Shown here: piece after piece, positions 19,478 through 32,078 of the stretch | Layout: every line of letters starts with the position of its first letter | Numbering within the stretch: position 1 is the stretch's first letter | From: Frateuria edaphi | GTDB taxonomy: Bacteria > Pseudomonadota > Gammaproteobacteria > Xanthomonadales > Rhodanobacteraceae | Length of the DNA: 64,000 bases | Reading direction: 5' to 3' | Assembly (NCBI RefSeq): GCF_021117405.1 | Contig: NZ_CP088251.1 | Span: forward strand, 3,705,404-3,769,403 | Notes under the pieces: model-generated | Database searches by the model: none | The model's input: only the letters and a program-made list of their open reading frames with translations | What the model was told of the DNA's origin: nothing | Position numbers and translations under genes: made by a program

Positions 19478-20338
19478 ATGCCCTTCCTCCTGGCCGCCGC
19501 GCTGTGCAGCGTGCTGGTCTCGGTACTGCTCAAGCTTGCGCGCCGGCTGGACGTCGACGTGGGCCAGGCGATCGCCTGGAATTACGTGGTGGCCGCCGCG
19601 GCGAGCGCGCTGGTGTTCGCGCCAGCGCCATCGACGTTGCGCGCCGCCACCGGCGCGTGGCCGGCGCTGGCGGGGCTGGGCCTGCTGCTGCCGACCATCT
19701 TCCTGGCGTTGGCCGGCTCGGTCCGCCACGCCGGCATCGTGCGCTCGGAAGTGGCGCAGCGGTTGTCGCTGCTGATCTCCCTGCTGGCGGCCTTCGTCCT
19801 GTTCGGCGAACCGCCGAGCGCCATCAAGGGCTGGGGCATTGCCGCGGGACTGGGGGCGCTGGTGAGCCTCGTGTGGCGGCCGGCCGGTGACGGCCAAGCG
19901 TCCGCTGGCGGCGGTCGCTGGACCTACCCGTTGCTGGTGTTCCTGGGCTTCGGCGTGATCGACGTGCTGTTCAAGCGCGTGGCTGGCGCGGGCGTGCCGC
20001 TGGGGGCGGCGCTGCTGGCGATGTTCTCGCTGGCGCTGCTGGTCTCGATCGTCCTGCAGGGATGGCGGCTGGCACGTGGCCGAGCGAACCTGGGCGCCCG
20101 CAGTCTCGCCGCGGGCCTGCTGCTTGGCTTGCTCAACTTCGGCAACATCCTGTTCTACCTGCGCGCGCACCAGGCGTTGCCGGGGCGGCCGGCGCTGGTG
20201 TTCGCGGGCATGAACCTGGGTGTCGTCGGGTTGGGCGCGCTGGCGGGGCTGCTGGTGTTCCGCGAGCGGCTCTCGCGCGTCAACCTCGCGGGCCTGGGCC
20301 TGGCCGTCGTGGCGATTGCCCTGCTGGCGCGGGGCTGA
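19478..20338 (+). CDS. EamA/DMT-family transporter
   Basis: A 286-residue inner-membrane protein with about ten hydrophobic helices arranged as two EamA-like halves (about residues 3-140 and 150-285), typical of the drug/metabolite transporter superfamily. The first helix MPFLLAAALCSVLVSVLLKL and the end GLAVVAIALLARG are typical. The frame is open upstream from 19388, but ATG 19478 with AGGA before it begins at the first membrane helix and is preferred. Substrate unknown; the family exports or imports small metabolites. It stands alone, 77 bases before the peptidase gene. Confidence 0.82.
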   Translation: MPFLLAAALCSVLVSVLLKLARRLDVDVGQAIAWNYVVAAAASALVFAPAPSTLRAATGAWPALAGLGLLLPTIFLALAGSVRHAGIVRSEVAQRLSLLISLLAAFVLFGEPPSAIKGWGIAAGLGALVSLVWRPAGDGQASAGGGRWTYPLLVFLGFGVIDVLFKRVAGAGVPLGAALLAMFSLALLVSIVLQGWRLARGRANLGARSLAAGLLLGLLNFGNILFYLRAHQALPGRPALVFAGMNLGVVGLGALAGLLVFRERLSRVNLAGLGLAVVAIALLARG

Positions 20339-20415
20339 GAGTGACTTCTGGGGTATGAAGAGGCCGCCGGGCGCGCCTATGCTGGCCGCTTCCGTGTGCT
20401 CCGTGAGGTCGTTCG

Positions 20416-22011
20416 ATGCGCAAGCTTCCCCTCGTCGCGGCGCTGACCGCGCTGCTGATCGTTCCCGCTGCCTTCGCCGCCGACAAGGACAAGGCACCCG
20501 ACGAGACCAAACCCGATGCAGCGCTGGCCAAGCCGCGCAGCGCCGAGAGCACCGGTTCGGTGACCGTCGAGGGCAAGCGTGTCGACTACAAGGCGGTCGC
20601 CGGCACGCTGGTACTGCACGAGCACGGCGATCAGAGCGACGACCCGACCGTCAGCATGTTCTACGCCGCCTACTTCAAGCAGGGCGTGGATCCGTCACGA
20701 CGCCCGATCACCTTCATCTATAACGGCGGCCCCGGCTCGGCCACCGTGTGGCTGCACATGGGCGCGTTCGGCCCCAGGCGCGTGGTCACCAGCGACGACA
20801 GCCACACACCGGCGGCGCCCTACGGCCTGGTCAACAACGACTACAGCCTGCTCGACGCCTCCGATCTGGTGTTCATCGACGCGCCCGGCGCCGGCTTCTC
20901 GCGCCTGATCGCCGACGAGAAGGACAAGTCCAAGCGCGACGAGCAGATGGACAAGCGCAAGAAGGCCGTCTACGGCGTCGACGGTGACGGCAAGGCCTTC
21001 GCGCAGTTCATCACCGAGTTCCTCTCCAAATACGGCCGCTGGAATTCGCCCAAGTACCTGTTCGGCGAGAGCTACGGCACGACCCGCTCGGCGGTGCTGG
21101 CCAACGACCTGGAGAACGAGGACAGCGTCGACTTGAACGGCGTGATCCTGCTCTCGCAGATCCTGTCGTTCGACACCAGCATCGACGGGCCCGAGTTCAA
21201 CCCGGGCGTGGACCTGCCCTACGCGCTGGCGCTGCCGACCTTCGCCGCCACCGCCTACTACCACCACAAGCTGCCGCAGCCGCCGGCGCAACTGGAGCCG
21301 TTCCTGCGCGAGGTGGAACAGTACGCGCTGGGCGATTACGCCAGCGCGCTGATGCAGGGCGCGCACCTGGACGAGGCGCGCAAGCGCGCCGTGGCCGAGA
21401 AGCTGCACCAGTACACCGGCCTGCCCGTCGACTATCTGGTCAAGGCCGACCTGCGTGTCACCGGCGGCATGTTCGAGCACGAGCTGCAGTTCGATGGCGG
21501 ATTCACCACCGGCCGCCTGGACAGCCGCTTCTCCGGTCCCGCGCTCGATCCGCTGGCCAAGGATTCCGAATACGACCCGCAGTCCTCGGCGATCAGCTCG
21601 GCCTACGTGTCGGCCTTCAACGACTACGTGCGCCGGCAGCTGAAATTCGGCGACGGCATGCAATACCGCCTGTTCGCCGACATCGATCACTGGGACTTCG
21701 CGCACAAGGCCCCGGGCGTGCACGGCGAGGCGCTGCAGCAGTCGACCAACGTGATGCCGGACCTGGCGATCGCGATGAAGACCAACCCGGACCTCAAGGT
21801 GTTCTTGAACGGCGGCTATTACGACCTGGCCACGCCCTACTTCGCGGCCGAATACGAAATGAGCCACCTGCCGATCCCGGCCTCGCTGCAGAAGAACATT
21901 TCCTACGCCTGGTACCCGTCCGGTCACATGGTCTATGCGCACGAGCAGTCGTTGAAGGAACTGCACGACAACGTGGCGAAGTTCATCGAGCAGACGGACA
22001 ACGTGAAATAA
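20416..22011 (+). CDS. S10-family serine carboxypeptidase
   Basis: A 531-residue secreted or periplasmic peptidase with a clear signal peptide (MRKLPLVAALTALLIVPAAFA). The alpha/beta-hydrolase catalytic set is present: oxyanion segment YNGGPGSATVW near residue 102, the nucleophile in GESYGTTR near 217, an Asp in GGYYDLATP near 470, and His in YPSGHMVY near 504. S10 enzymes remove C-terminal residues from peptides at acidic pH. A lysine/aspartate-rich linker (residues 22-45) follows the signal peptide, as is common in bacterial members. It may serve peptide scavenging. Confidence 0.92.
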   Translation: MRKLPLVAALTALLIVPAAFAADKDKAPDETKPDAALAKPRSAESTGSVTVEGKRVDYKAVAGTLVLHEHGDQSDDPTVSMFYAAYFKQGVDPSRRPITFIYNGGPGSATVWLHMGAFGPRRVVTSDDSHTPAAPYGLVNNDYSLLDASDLVFIDAPGAGFSRLIADEKDKSKRDEQMDKRKKAVYGVDGDGKAFAQFITEFLSKYGRWNSPKYLFGESYGTTRSAVLANDLENEDSVDLNGVILLSQILSFDTSIDGPEFNPGVDLPYALALPTFAATAYYHHKLPQPPAQLEPFLREVEQYALGDYASALMQGAHLDEARKRAVAEKLHQYTGLPVDYLVKADLRVTGGMFEHELQFDGGFTTGRLDSRFSGPALDPLAKDSEYDPQSSAISSAYVSAFNDYVRRQLKFGDGMQYRLFADIDHWDFAHKAPGVHGEALQQSTNVMPDLAIAMKTNPDLKVFLNGGYYDLATPYFAAEYEMSHLPIPASLQKNISYAWYPSGHMVYAHEQSLKELHDNVAKFIEQTDNVK

Positions 22012-22167
22012 GGCTCTCCTACGGGGAGGCATCCCGAGGTCGGGGGTACGGGCAAAGCCATCGAACGGATTGGCCTACCCTCACGCCGCCTTTCTCCTTC
22101 GTGGGAGAGGGGCTTTGGGTCGCGCGCTTGCTATGCTCCCGGCGCCCCCGAAGCCGGTGAAGCCCCC

Positions 22168-22539
22168 ATGCGCGCCCTGATCGATCGCTACATCGACGCC
22201 TACAACCGCCTGGACGTGGACGGCATGCTGGCCACGCTGCATCCGCAGGTGACCTTCGAGAACGTCACCGCGGGCGTCACCACCGTGCGCACCCAGGGCA
22301 TCGAGGAGTTTCGCCGGCTGGCGCAGAGCACGCTGCCGCTGTTCGCGCGGCGGCGGCAGACGGTCACCGGTTATGTCGAAAGCAACGGCGTGGCGCAAGT
22401 GGGTATCGCGTTCGAGGGCGTGTTCGCGCTGGACCTGCCCAATGGCGCCATGGCCGGGCAGACGATCGCGTTGAACGGGCGCAGCGAGTTTCGCGTGCAC
22501 GACGGACTGCTGGTGCATATCGCCGATATCAGCGACTGA
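22168..22539 (+). CDS. SnoaL/NTF2-like family protein
   Basis: A 123-residue single-domain protein. The helix at the start (IDRYIDAYNRLDVDGMLATL) followed by HPQVTFENV and a curved sheet ending LLVHIADISD is the usual SnoaL-like/NTF2 cone fold. Members range from ketosteroid isomerases to binding proteins, and no catalytic residues allow a choice here. It stands between the peptidase and lhr. The 22081-22120 upstream region has a short palindrome (CTCCTTCGTGGGAG), so it is likely transcribed separately. Confidence 0.78.
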   Translation: MRALIDRYIDAYNRLDVDGMLATLHPQVTFENVTAGVTTVRTQGIEEFRRLAQSTLPLFARRRQTVTGYVESNGVAQVGIAFEGVFALDLPNGAMAGQTIALNGRSEFRVHDGLLVHIADISD

Positions 22540-22605
22540 GGCGGGCGGTTGTTGCGCCGACGTCGCGCCACGCGCCGCCGGGTAGGGTGTCCTCAGCCCA
22601 CCTTC

Positions 22606-27156
<4,551 letters not shown>

Positions 27157-27275
27157 GGCGGCCAGGGCGGGTGCGACGTTCCCGATGATATAGGGGCTCC
27201 CGTCTCATACTTCGAGCCTGTTCAGGGCGCTGCCGTCGGGCTAGCTTAAGGAACAGGCGAAGACGAGGCAGGCGC

Positions 27276-28127
27276 GTGGATGCACAGCGGCGGACAGGCA
27301 GTGAAGCGCTCGGCTGGCTGACCCTGGCCGACGGCCGGCAGCTGTGCACGCATGACTGGCCGCTGGCCGGCGCCCGCGCCGGCGTGCTGATCGTGCACGG
27401 GCTGGGCGAACACGCCGGCCGCTACGGTCCGCTGGCCGCGTGGTTCAACGCGCGCGGCTATGCGGTGCGCAGCTACGACCAGCGCGGGCATGGCCGCTCG
27501 CCTGGCCGGCGGGGCGCACTGTCGAGGCCGCTGGAATTGATCGACGACTTGGCCCAGGTGTACGGCGACTTCGCCGCCACTCTGCCCGAGCCGCCGCTGT
27601 TGTTGGGCCACAGCATGGGCGGGCTGGTCGCGCTCCGCGCGGTGCTCGACAAACGCGTGGCGCCGCCTGCCCTGGTGCTTTCCTCGCCGGCGCTGCGCGC
27701 CTGGACGCCCGCGTGGGAACAGGCGCTGGCGATAAGGCTCGCCCGGGTGCTGCCGAACCTGCCCCTGCGCAGCGGGCTGCCTTTCGAGGCGCTTTCACAC
27801 GAGGCGGCGGTGGTCGCGGCCTACCGGGACGATCCGTTGCGCTCGGGCTGGATCACTCCGCGCCTGGCGCGCTTCATTTTCGAGAGCGGTCGGCATTGCG
27901 TCGACGTCGCCGCCACGCTGTCGGTACCCACGCTGCTGCTGGTGGCTGGCGCCGACCGGCTGGTCGATGCGCGCGGCAGCTACGCGTTCGCCGCCGCCGC
28001 GCGGGCCAGTGGGCACCTGACGGTGCACGTGTACGAGGACCTCTTCCACGAACTGTTCAACGAAGCCGAACCCGGGCGCGGTCTCGTGCTGGCTCAATTG
28101 GAAGCGTGGCTGGAGCAGTCCCCGTAG
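27276..28127 (+). CDS. Alpha/beta hydrolase (monoacylglycerol lipase type)
   Basis: A 283-residue serine hydrolase of the lysophospholipase/monoglyceride lipase group (Hydrolase_4). Motifs are VLIVHGLGEHAGRY near residue 38, SYDQRGHGRSPG, the nucleophile elbow GHSMGG near 111, the acid in GADRLVDA, and the histidine in LFHELFNE near 262. It probably hydrolyses lipid esters; the true substrate is unknown. No signal peptide is evident. Translation starts at GTG 27276 after AGACGAGG; no in-frame ATG is suitably placed. It is divergent from lhr (119 bases apart) and convergent with the metallothionein gene. Confidence 0.85.
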   Translation: MDAQRRTGSEALGWLTLADGRQLCTHDWPLAGARAGVLIVHGLGEHAGRYGPLAAWFNARGYAVRSYDQRGHGRSPGRRGALSRPLELIDDLAQVYGDFAATLPEPPLLLGHSMGGLVALRAVLDKRVAPPALVLSSPALRAWTPAWEQALAIRLARVLPNLPLRSGLPFEALSHEAAVVAAYRDDPLRSGWITPRLARFIFESGRHCVDVAATLSVPTLLLVAGADRLVDARGSYAFAAAARASGHLTVHVYEDLFHELFNEAEPGRGLVLAQLEAWLEQSP

Positions 28128-28137
28128 AAACGCCACC

Positions 28138-28167
28138 GGACGCGACCGCGGCTTTCCGGTCGCGTCC
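28138..28167. repeat. GC hairpin between convergent genes
   Basis: Perfect 11-bp arms GGACGCGACCG (28138-28148) and CGGTCGCGTCC (28157-28167) around an 8-base loop. It lies 11 bases after the hydrolase stop and 10 bases beyond the metallothionein stop. It could end both transcripts or be a REP copy; it has no T-run. The GACGCGACCGCG core recurs in the start regions of actE and sco. Confidence 0.7.
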
Positions 28168-28176
28168 ACGGAGAAC

Positions 28177-28362
28177 CTATCCTGCGCGGTCCGCCATGCC
28201 GTCCTTCGAGGCGGGCTCGCAGGGCGCGTGTCCGCAGCCGCAGGGCCCATCGGCCGGCTCGTCGACTGTCTGGCGGCAATGTTCGGAGCAGTAGGTGTCG
28301 CCCACCGGCACGCTGCAGCGACAGGCCGGGTGGGCGCAGCGCTGGTGGGCCGTGGCGTTCAT
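28177..28362 (-). CDS. Metallothionein-like small cysteine-rich protein
   Basis: A 61-residue protein, MNATAHQRCAHPACRCSVPV followed by GDTYCSEHC and CGCGHAPCE. The CAHPACRC...YCSEHC...CGC pattern matches the short bacterial metallothionein-like proteins that bind zinc or related metals through cysteine and histidine clusters. The frame is open further upstream, but this ATG lies 4 bases after the DUF4142 stop, so the two are probably translationally linked in one operon. It is probably cytoplasmic, in metal storage or stress protection. Confidence 0.78.
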   Translation of the reverse strand: MNATAHQRCAHPACRCSVPVGDTYCSEHCRQTVDEPADGPCGCGHAPCEPASKDGMADRAG

Positions 28363-28366
28363 CGTC

Positions 28367-29017
28367 TCAACGCGTGCTGCTGCCCGAAGCCGGCATGTGC
28401 ATCGAGCCGTTGTCGTCCATTGGCGTGGCGCCGGTGTGGTCCATCGCGCCATTGCGATGCATGCCACCGCCGGGGAGCTGCTCGGCCATCTGCAGGTGCA
28501 TCTTCAGCGCCGGCAGCGTGGTGCTGGCGAACTGCTTGAGGTCCGGGTCGCTGCCGTTCGCGCTTTCCATGCCGAACAACTTGATGGCGTCGCGGTGGTC
28601 CTTGACCATCGCCTGCGCATAGGCCTGGTCGAAAGCGGTACCGCTGAGCGACTTCAGGTGATCGGCTTCCTGCTTTTGCATCGGCATCGGCTCGGTGGGC
28701 AGGGACACCTGTTTGCGCTGGGCGATGCTCATCAGCTGGTCGCCCGCCTTGGTATGGTCATCGATGATGCGCTGGGCCAGCTGCTTGACCTGGGCATTGC
28801 CGGACTTGTCCAGCGCGATGCGTCCGGCCTGGATCTCGGCCATGTTGGCGGCAGCGGCCTGGCGCATGAACACCGCATCGTGGCTGCCATCGCTCTGCAT
28901 GCTGTGGGTCATGCGGTCGCTGCTGTCGTGGGCCGCGCCGTTCTGCGCGATCGCGCCGAACGACAGGCCGGCGACCAGCGCGGTGCCGAGCACCAGGCTG
29001 ATGCGTCGTGCTGTCAT
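28367..29017 (-). CDS. DUF4142 domain periplasmic protein
   Basis: A 216-residue exported protein with signal peptide MTARRISLVLGTALVAGLSF (cleaved near AIAQ). A four-helix DUF4142 domain spans about residues 45-185 (VFMRQAAAANMAEIQAGRIA, AQRIIDDHTKAGDQL, YAQAMVKDHRDAIKLF, and a closing LPALKMHLQMAEQL). A Met/His-rich tail (MHRNGAMDHTG, NGSMHMP) might bind copper or another metal. The function of the family is unknown, but members are linked to ferritin-like folds and envelope stress. It sits 51 bases after the KGG gene and 4 before the metallothionein gene, suggesting a three-gene stress operon. Confidence 0.87.
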   Translation of the reverse strand: MTARRISLVLGTALVAGLSFGAIAQNGAAHDSSDRMTHSMQSDGSHDAVFMRQAAAANMAEIQAGRIALDKSGNAQVKQLAQRIIDDHTKAGDQLMSIAQRKQVSLPTEPMPMQKQEADHLKSLSGTAFDQAYAQAMVKDHRDAIKLFGMESANGSDPDLKQFASTTLPALKMHLQMAEQLPGGGMHRNGAMDHTGATPMDDNGSMHMPASGSSTR

Positions 29018-29068
29018 GGTGTTCTCCTTCTGGATGGTTTGCGGCCCCCGGGTCTGGCAGGGGCGCGA

Positions 29069-29362
29069 TCAATCGCCTTCCTCATCCTTCTGTTCCGTCC
29101 GGCCGGACTTGGTATCGCCGCGGCGGCCGTGGCTGGCCTCGCCGCCCTTGCGGCCGATCGCCGCCATGTGCTCGCGGTTGGCGCTCACCGCCTCGCCGCC
29201 TTTCTGGCCGGCCCGACGCGCTTCATCGGACGTGAATTGATGGGCATGGCCGCTGGCATGCGCCGCGCGACCACCCTCGCTGGCGATCTCGCGCTGGCGC
29301 TCCTCGTCCATGCTGGCGAAGCCGCGCTTGCTGGTGCTGCTGCCTGGGTTCTTGCTGGACAT
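29069..29362 (-). CDS. KGG-repeat stress-induced protein
   Basis: A 97-residue, very hydrophilic protein with three KGG/EGG repeats: FASMDEERQREIASEGGRAA, RAGQKGGEAV and AAIGRKGGEASHG. This is the pattern of the YciG/con-10 family, small proteins induced by general stress or desiccation. The ATG at 29362 with GAAGAGAG upstream fits the family's N terminus; the open frame further upstream is not family-like. A strong -24/-12 motif lies about 90-100 bases upstream of the start. It is the first gene of a likely operon with DUF4142 and the metallothionein-like gene. Confidence 0.85.
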   Translation of the reverse strand: MSSKNPGSSTSKRGFASMDEERQREIASEGGRAAHASGHAHQFTSDEARRAGQKGGEAVSANREHMAAIGRKGGEASHGRRGDTKSGRTEQKDEEGD

Positions 29363-29448
29363 GTCGGTGCTCTCTTCATGCGTTCGGGGGACGTCGAGCA
29401 GTGGGGGCCCGACGGCGCGCCGCGTTGCGCGGCGACTGCCGTGTTGGT

Positions 29449-29464
29449 GGCAACATCCATGCCA
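29449..29464 (-). promoter_or_regulatory. Sigma-54 (-24/-12) promoter of the KGG operon
   Basis: Minus strand TGGCATG-GATG-TTGCC has GG and GC dinucleotides exactly ten bases apart, against the consensus TGGCACG-N4-TTGCA. The predicted start is near 29437, giving a leader of about 75 nt. A perfect inverted repeat CGACAG-N8-CTGTCG (29509-29528), 45-64 bases upstream, could be an activator site. A sigma-54 response regulator gene lies 1 kb away. Confidence 0.6.
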
Positions 29465-29653
29465 GTCTGGAAGTGCGCCGAACGCCGCCGTTTCGCGGCC
29501 AACGTCGTCGACAGGACGGATGCTGTCGCGCCTGCTCGCAAGCGGTCGCGGCAAAACTACAAAGCCGCTTGGAAAAGTTGCCGGGACGGGCAGCTACGGG
29601 CGGTGACGGCGGTGTGGATGGGGGCTAGACGTTTGGCTCCGGCGGAACGAAAT

Positions 29654-29723
29654 GCATCGCCCGTGAGCAGGCTCCCACGGGGAGCGCGCGGCTTTTTCTC
29701 AGGAGCCCACCCGTGGGCGATGC
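29654..29723. repeat. REP-like inverted pair
   Basis: Outer arms GCATCGCCC (29654-29662) and GGGCGATGC (29715-29723) enclose GAGCAGGCTCCCACGGGGAGC and GGAGCCCACCCGTG. This resembles the common proteobacterial REP type GTGGGAGC...GCTC...GGGCGATG, present here as two facing copies. It lies between the KGG promoter region and the end of the GAF/pseudo-kinase-like gene. No gene is seen in 29529-29733. Confidence 0.72.
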
Positions 29724-29733
29724 TCCGCGGCAG

Positions 29734-30453
29734 CTAGTTCAGGTCGGAACGACGAAGCGGGCGCGGCGGCTCGGCGAGCAGGCCACGGGCCAGTTCGGCG
29801 CAGCGCAGGCAGCCGCTGCCGATCTGGTTCAGCACGGCGAGCACGCCGGCGTGTTCCTTGCGCTCGAGCATCAGCGCGGCGAGATCCGTGCGCATCAGGA
29901 TGACGTTGAGCGCGTTGTTGATCGCATCGACCACCGGCACCGGATCGGTGTTCTGTTCCTGTTCGGTCGATTCGCGCCGTTCGCGCTGCAGCAGGACCGC
30001 CAGCCAGGCACCGACGTGCGCCAGCGCGGCGCGTTCTTCCGCGTCGAGCATGCGCGGGCGGTAGAGCGCCAGGCCAAGCGCGGCTGCCGGTCGGCGCGCG
30101 CGGCGGCACGGCAGGGCGATCGCGCGCAGGCGTGCGCTGCCGTCGCGTTCGCGTGCATCGCTGCGCTCCACGGTGAGCGCCGAGCGCAGCGACTGCGTGG
30201 CCACCTGCCCGGCCAGCGCCCGCGCATCGCGGCGCGAAGGCGGTGGCGGTGGCAGCTGCCAGCAGTAGCGGCCCTGCCCGCTGGGCCGGTGCGGCGCCAC
30301 CAGCAGGCAGACTTCGGCGTGCCATTGCAGGCTGACGTGTTGCAGCAGGCGGGTGATCGCTTCCTCGGCGGAGGAGGCGTCTAGCGCTTGCAACGTTGTC
30401 GGCAGCGGCAGGGGGATGGGGGTAATGGCTGAGCTTGCCGGTCGAGCGTTCAT
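29734..30453 (-). CDS. GAF/degenerate histidine-kinase-like protein
   Basis: A 239-residue protein I could not assign to a named family. Residues about 20-160 have the feel of a GAF-type sensor (ITRLLQHVSLQWHAEVCLLV, LALYRPRMLDAEERAALAHV). Residues about 170-230 (VDAINNALNVILMRTDLAAL, then IGSGCLRCAELARGLL) resemble the dimerisation helices of FNN-type kinases (HDFNNLLQGI...) but lack the phosphorylatable histidine. No ATPase domain follows. Its ATG is 2 bases past the stop codon of the sigma-54 response regulator upstream, so the two are co-expressed. A binding or modulating partner for the regulator is a reasonable guess. Confidence 0.55.
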   Translation of the reverse strand: MNARPASSAITPIPLPLPTTLQALDASSAEEAITRLLQHVSLQWHAEVCLLVAPHRPSGQGRYCWQLPPPPPSRRDARALAGQVATQSLRSALTVERSDARERDGSARLRAIALPCRRARRPAAALGLALYRPRMLDAEERAALAHVGAWLAVLLQRERRESTEQEQNTDPVPVVDAINNALNVILMRTDLAALMLERKEHAGVLAVLNQIGSGCLRCAELARGLLAEPPRPLRRSDLN

Positions 30454-30454
30454 T

Positions 30455-31795
30455 TCATTCGCGGTCTTCGTGCTGGTAACGCGACAGCTTGTTGTAGATC
30501 GTCTTGAGGCTTACCCCCAACGCCTCGGCCGTTCGCGTCTTGTCGTTGTCGAAATGCGCAAGCGTGCGCAGGAGCATCTGTTTTTCCATTTCCTCGATGG
30601 TCATGCCGATGCGAAAGGGCATGCTGCCGTGGTCGTGCGCCTGGTGCAGCGGATGCTGCGGTGGCTGGGCGATGTGCATGTCCAGCTCTTCGCCGGACAT
30701 CACCCAGGCGCGCTGCACGGCGTGCTTGAGTTCGCGCGCGTTGCCAGGCCAGTCGTAGGTGAACAGCCGGCGCACCGCGTCGGGGGCGAAGCGGCGCGCC
30801 GTGCCGTAGCGCTCGTTGAGCCGGTCCAGGAAGCGCTGGGCCAGCAGCGGGATGTCGCTGGCGTGTTCGCGCAATGGCGGCATCGCCAGCGGGAAATCCA
30901 TCAGGCGGTAGTAGAGGTCGGCGCGCAGCACGCCATCGCGCACCGCCTGCAACGGATCGCGGTTGGTCGCGGCGATCACGCGCACGTCCACCGGCTTGCT
31001 GGCGCTGGCGCCGACGCGGGTGACGTCGCGCTCCTCCAGCACGCGCAGCAGGTGCGTCTGCAACTGCAGCGGCATCTCCGTGCATTCGTCCAGGAACAGC
31101 GTGCCGCCCTGCGCCTGCTCGAAGAAGCCGGCGTGGTCCTTGACCGCGCCGGTGAAGCTGCCGCGCTCGTGGCCGAACAGCTGGCTGGTGAGCAGGTCCG
31201 GTGCGATCGCGCCGCAGTTGACCGCGACGAAGCGACCGCTGCGCTCGCTGTACCGGTGCAACGCGCGCGCGGCCAGTTCCTTGCCGGTGCCGCTCTCGCC
31301 GTGGATCAGCACCGTCACGTCCAGCGGCGCGACGCGGCGGATCTTCTCGAACAGCTGTTGCATCACCGCGCTCGTGCCGATCAGCTCGCCGCAGCGCTCG
31401 CTCTCTTCCTGCGAGGCGGCGCGCAGCTTGGCCGCCGCGATCGCTTGGTCGAGCAGGCAGGTGAGCTGCGCGCCCTCGATCGGCTTGATCAGGTAATCCA
31501 GCACGGGCAATTGCAGCGCACGCACGGCGGTCTCCACCGAAGGATGTCCAGTGACCACGACCACCTGCCCGGTCTGTTGCGGGTCCAGGCGGTCGATCAG
31601 TTCCAGGCCGTTGCCATCGGGCAACGACAGGTCGAGCAACAAAAGATCGAACCGCCGTTCGGCCGTGAGCTTGAGCGCGTGCGCCAGGCTGGCGGCACCG
31701 GTGACGGTGCATTCTTTCGGTTCGGCAAAGGCGGTTACCACGTCTAGGAATTGAAGGTCGTCGTCAACGAGCAGGATGGAAGCAGTCGTCGGCAC
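30455..31795 (-). CDS. NtrC-family sigma-54-dependent response regulator
   Basis: A 446-residue activator with three domains. The receiver (residues 5-120) has the phospho-acceptor Asp in LLLLDLSLPDGNG and Lys in YLIKP. The AAA+ domain (about 140-375) has Walker A GESGTGKE, the sigma-54 contact loop as GSFTGA (usually GAFTGA), Walker B GGTLFLDE and the WPGNARELKHAVQRAWV segment. A Fis-type helix-turn-helix ends the protein (RTAEALGVSLKTIYNKLSRY). It activates -24/-12 promoters after phosphorylation. The only partner beside it lacks a kinase domain; the nearest complete kinase is about 2 kb upstream. Likely targets are the neighbouring KGG, BON and proline-rich genes, which carry -24/-12-like sites. 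Confidence 0.92.
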   Translation of the reverse strand: MPTTASILLVDDDLQFLDVVTAFAEPKECTVTGAASLAHALKLTAERRFDLLLLDLSLPDGNGLELIDRLDPQQTGQVVVVTGHPSVETAVRALQLPVLDYLIKPIEGAQLTCLLDQAIAAAKLRAASQEESERCGELIGTSAVMQQLFEKIRRVAPLDVTVLIHGESGTGKELAARALHRYSERSGRFVAVNCGAIAPDLLTSQLFGHERGSFTGAVKDHAGFFEQAQGGTLFLDECTEMPLQLQTHLLRVLEERDVTRVGASASKPVDVRVIAATNRDPLQAVRDGVLRADLYYRLMDFPLAMPPLREHASDIPLLAQRFLDRLNERYGTARRFAPDAVRRLFTYDWPGNARELKHAVQRAWVMSGEELDMHIAQPPQHPLHQAHDHGSMPFRIGMTIEEMEKQMLLRTLAHFDNDKTRTAEALGVSLKTIYNKLSRYQHEDRE

Positions 31796-31846
31796 AGGTT
31801 CACCGGGGAGGGGTCGGTGACCCCAAGCTGTCTCGTGGAGGAATCG

Positions 31847-31864
31847 GGGCGCGCCTGCGCGCCC
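31847..31864. repeat. Perfect GC hairpin in the regulator-BON gap
   Basis: GGGCGCGC (31847-31854), CT, GCGCGCCC (31857-31864), followed by the palindrome GTGGATCCAC (31865-31874). It lies in the 283-base gap between the BON gene stop and the response-regulator start. It may end BON transcription or be a REP copy. No gene or clear promoter was seen in 31796-32078. Confidence 0.65.
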
Positions 31865-32078
31865 GTGGATCCACGGCGACAGCTAGAACTGCGCAGCGCT
31901 TGGCAGGTCGGCGTGGACGAAACCGACGATGCCCCAAGCGAAGTGCAAGTAGCGTCGAAGAGATGTTCCCAGTTGTAAGGGTTGCCCGACACGCGTGTGG
32001 CGTATGCCGTACGCGCGTCTGCGCTTGTCGCGTTGCGCCCGTCTGCGTTGCCGTGCAGGCAGGTTTGTGCAGCGCGCG

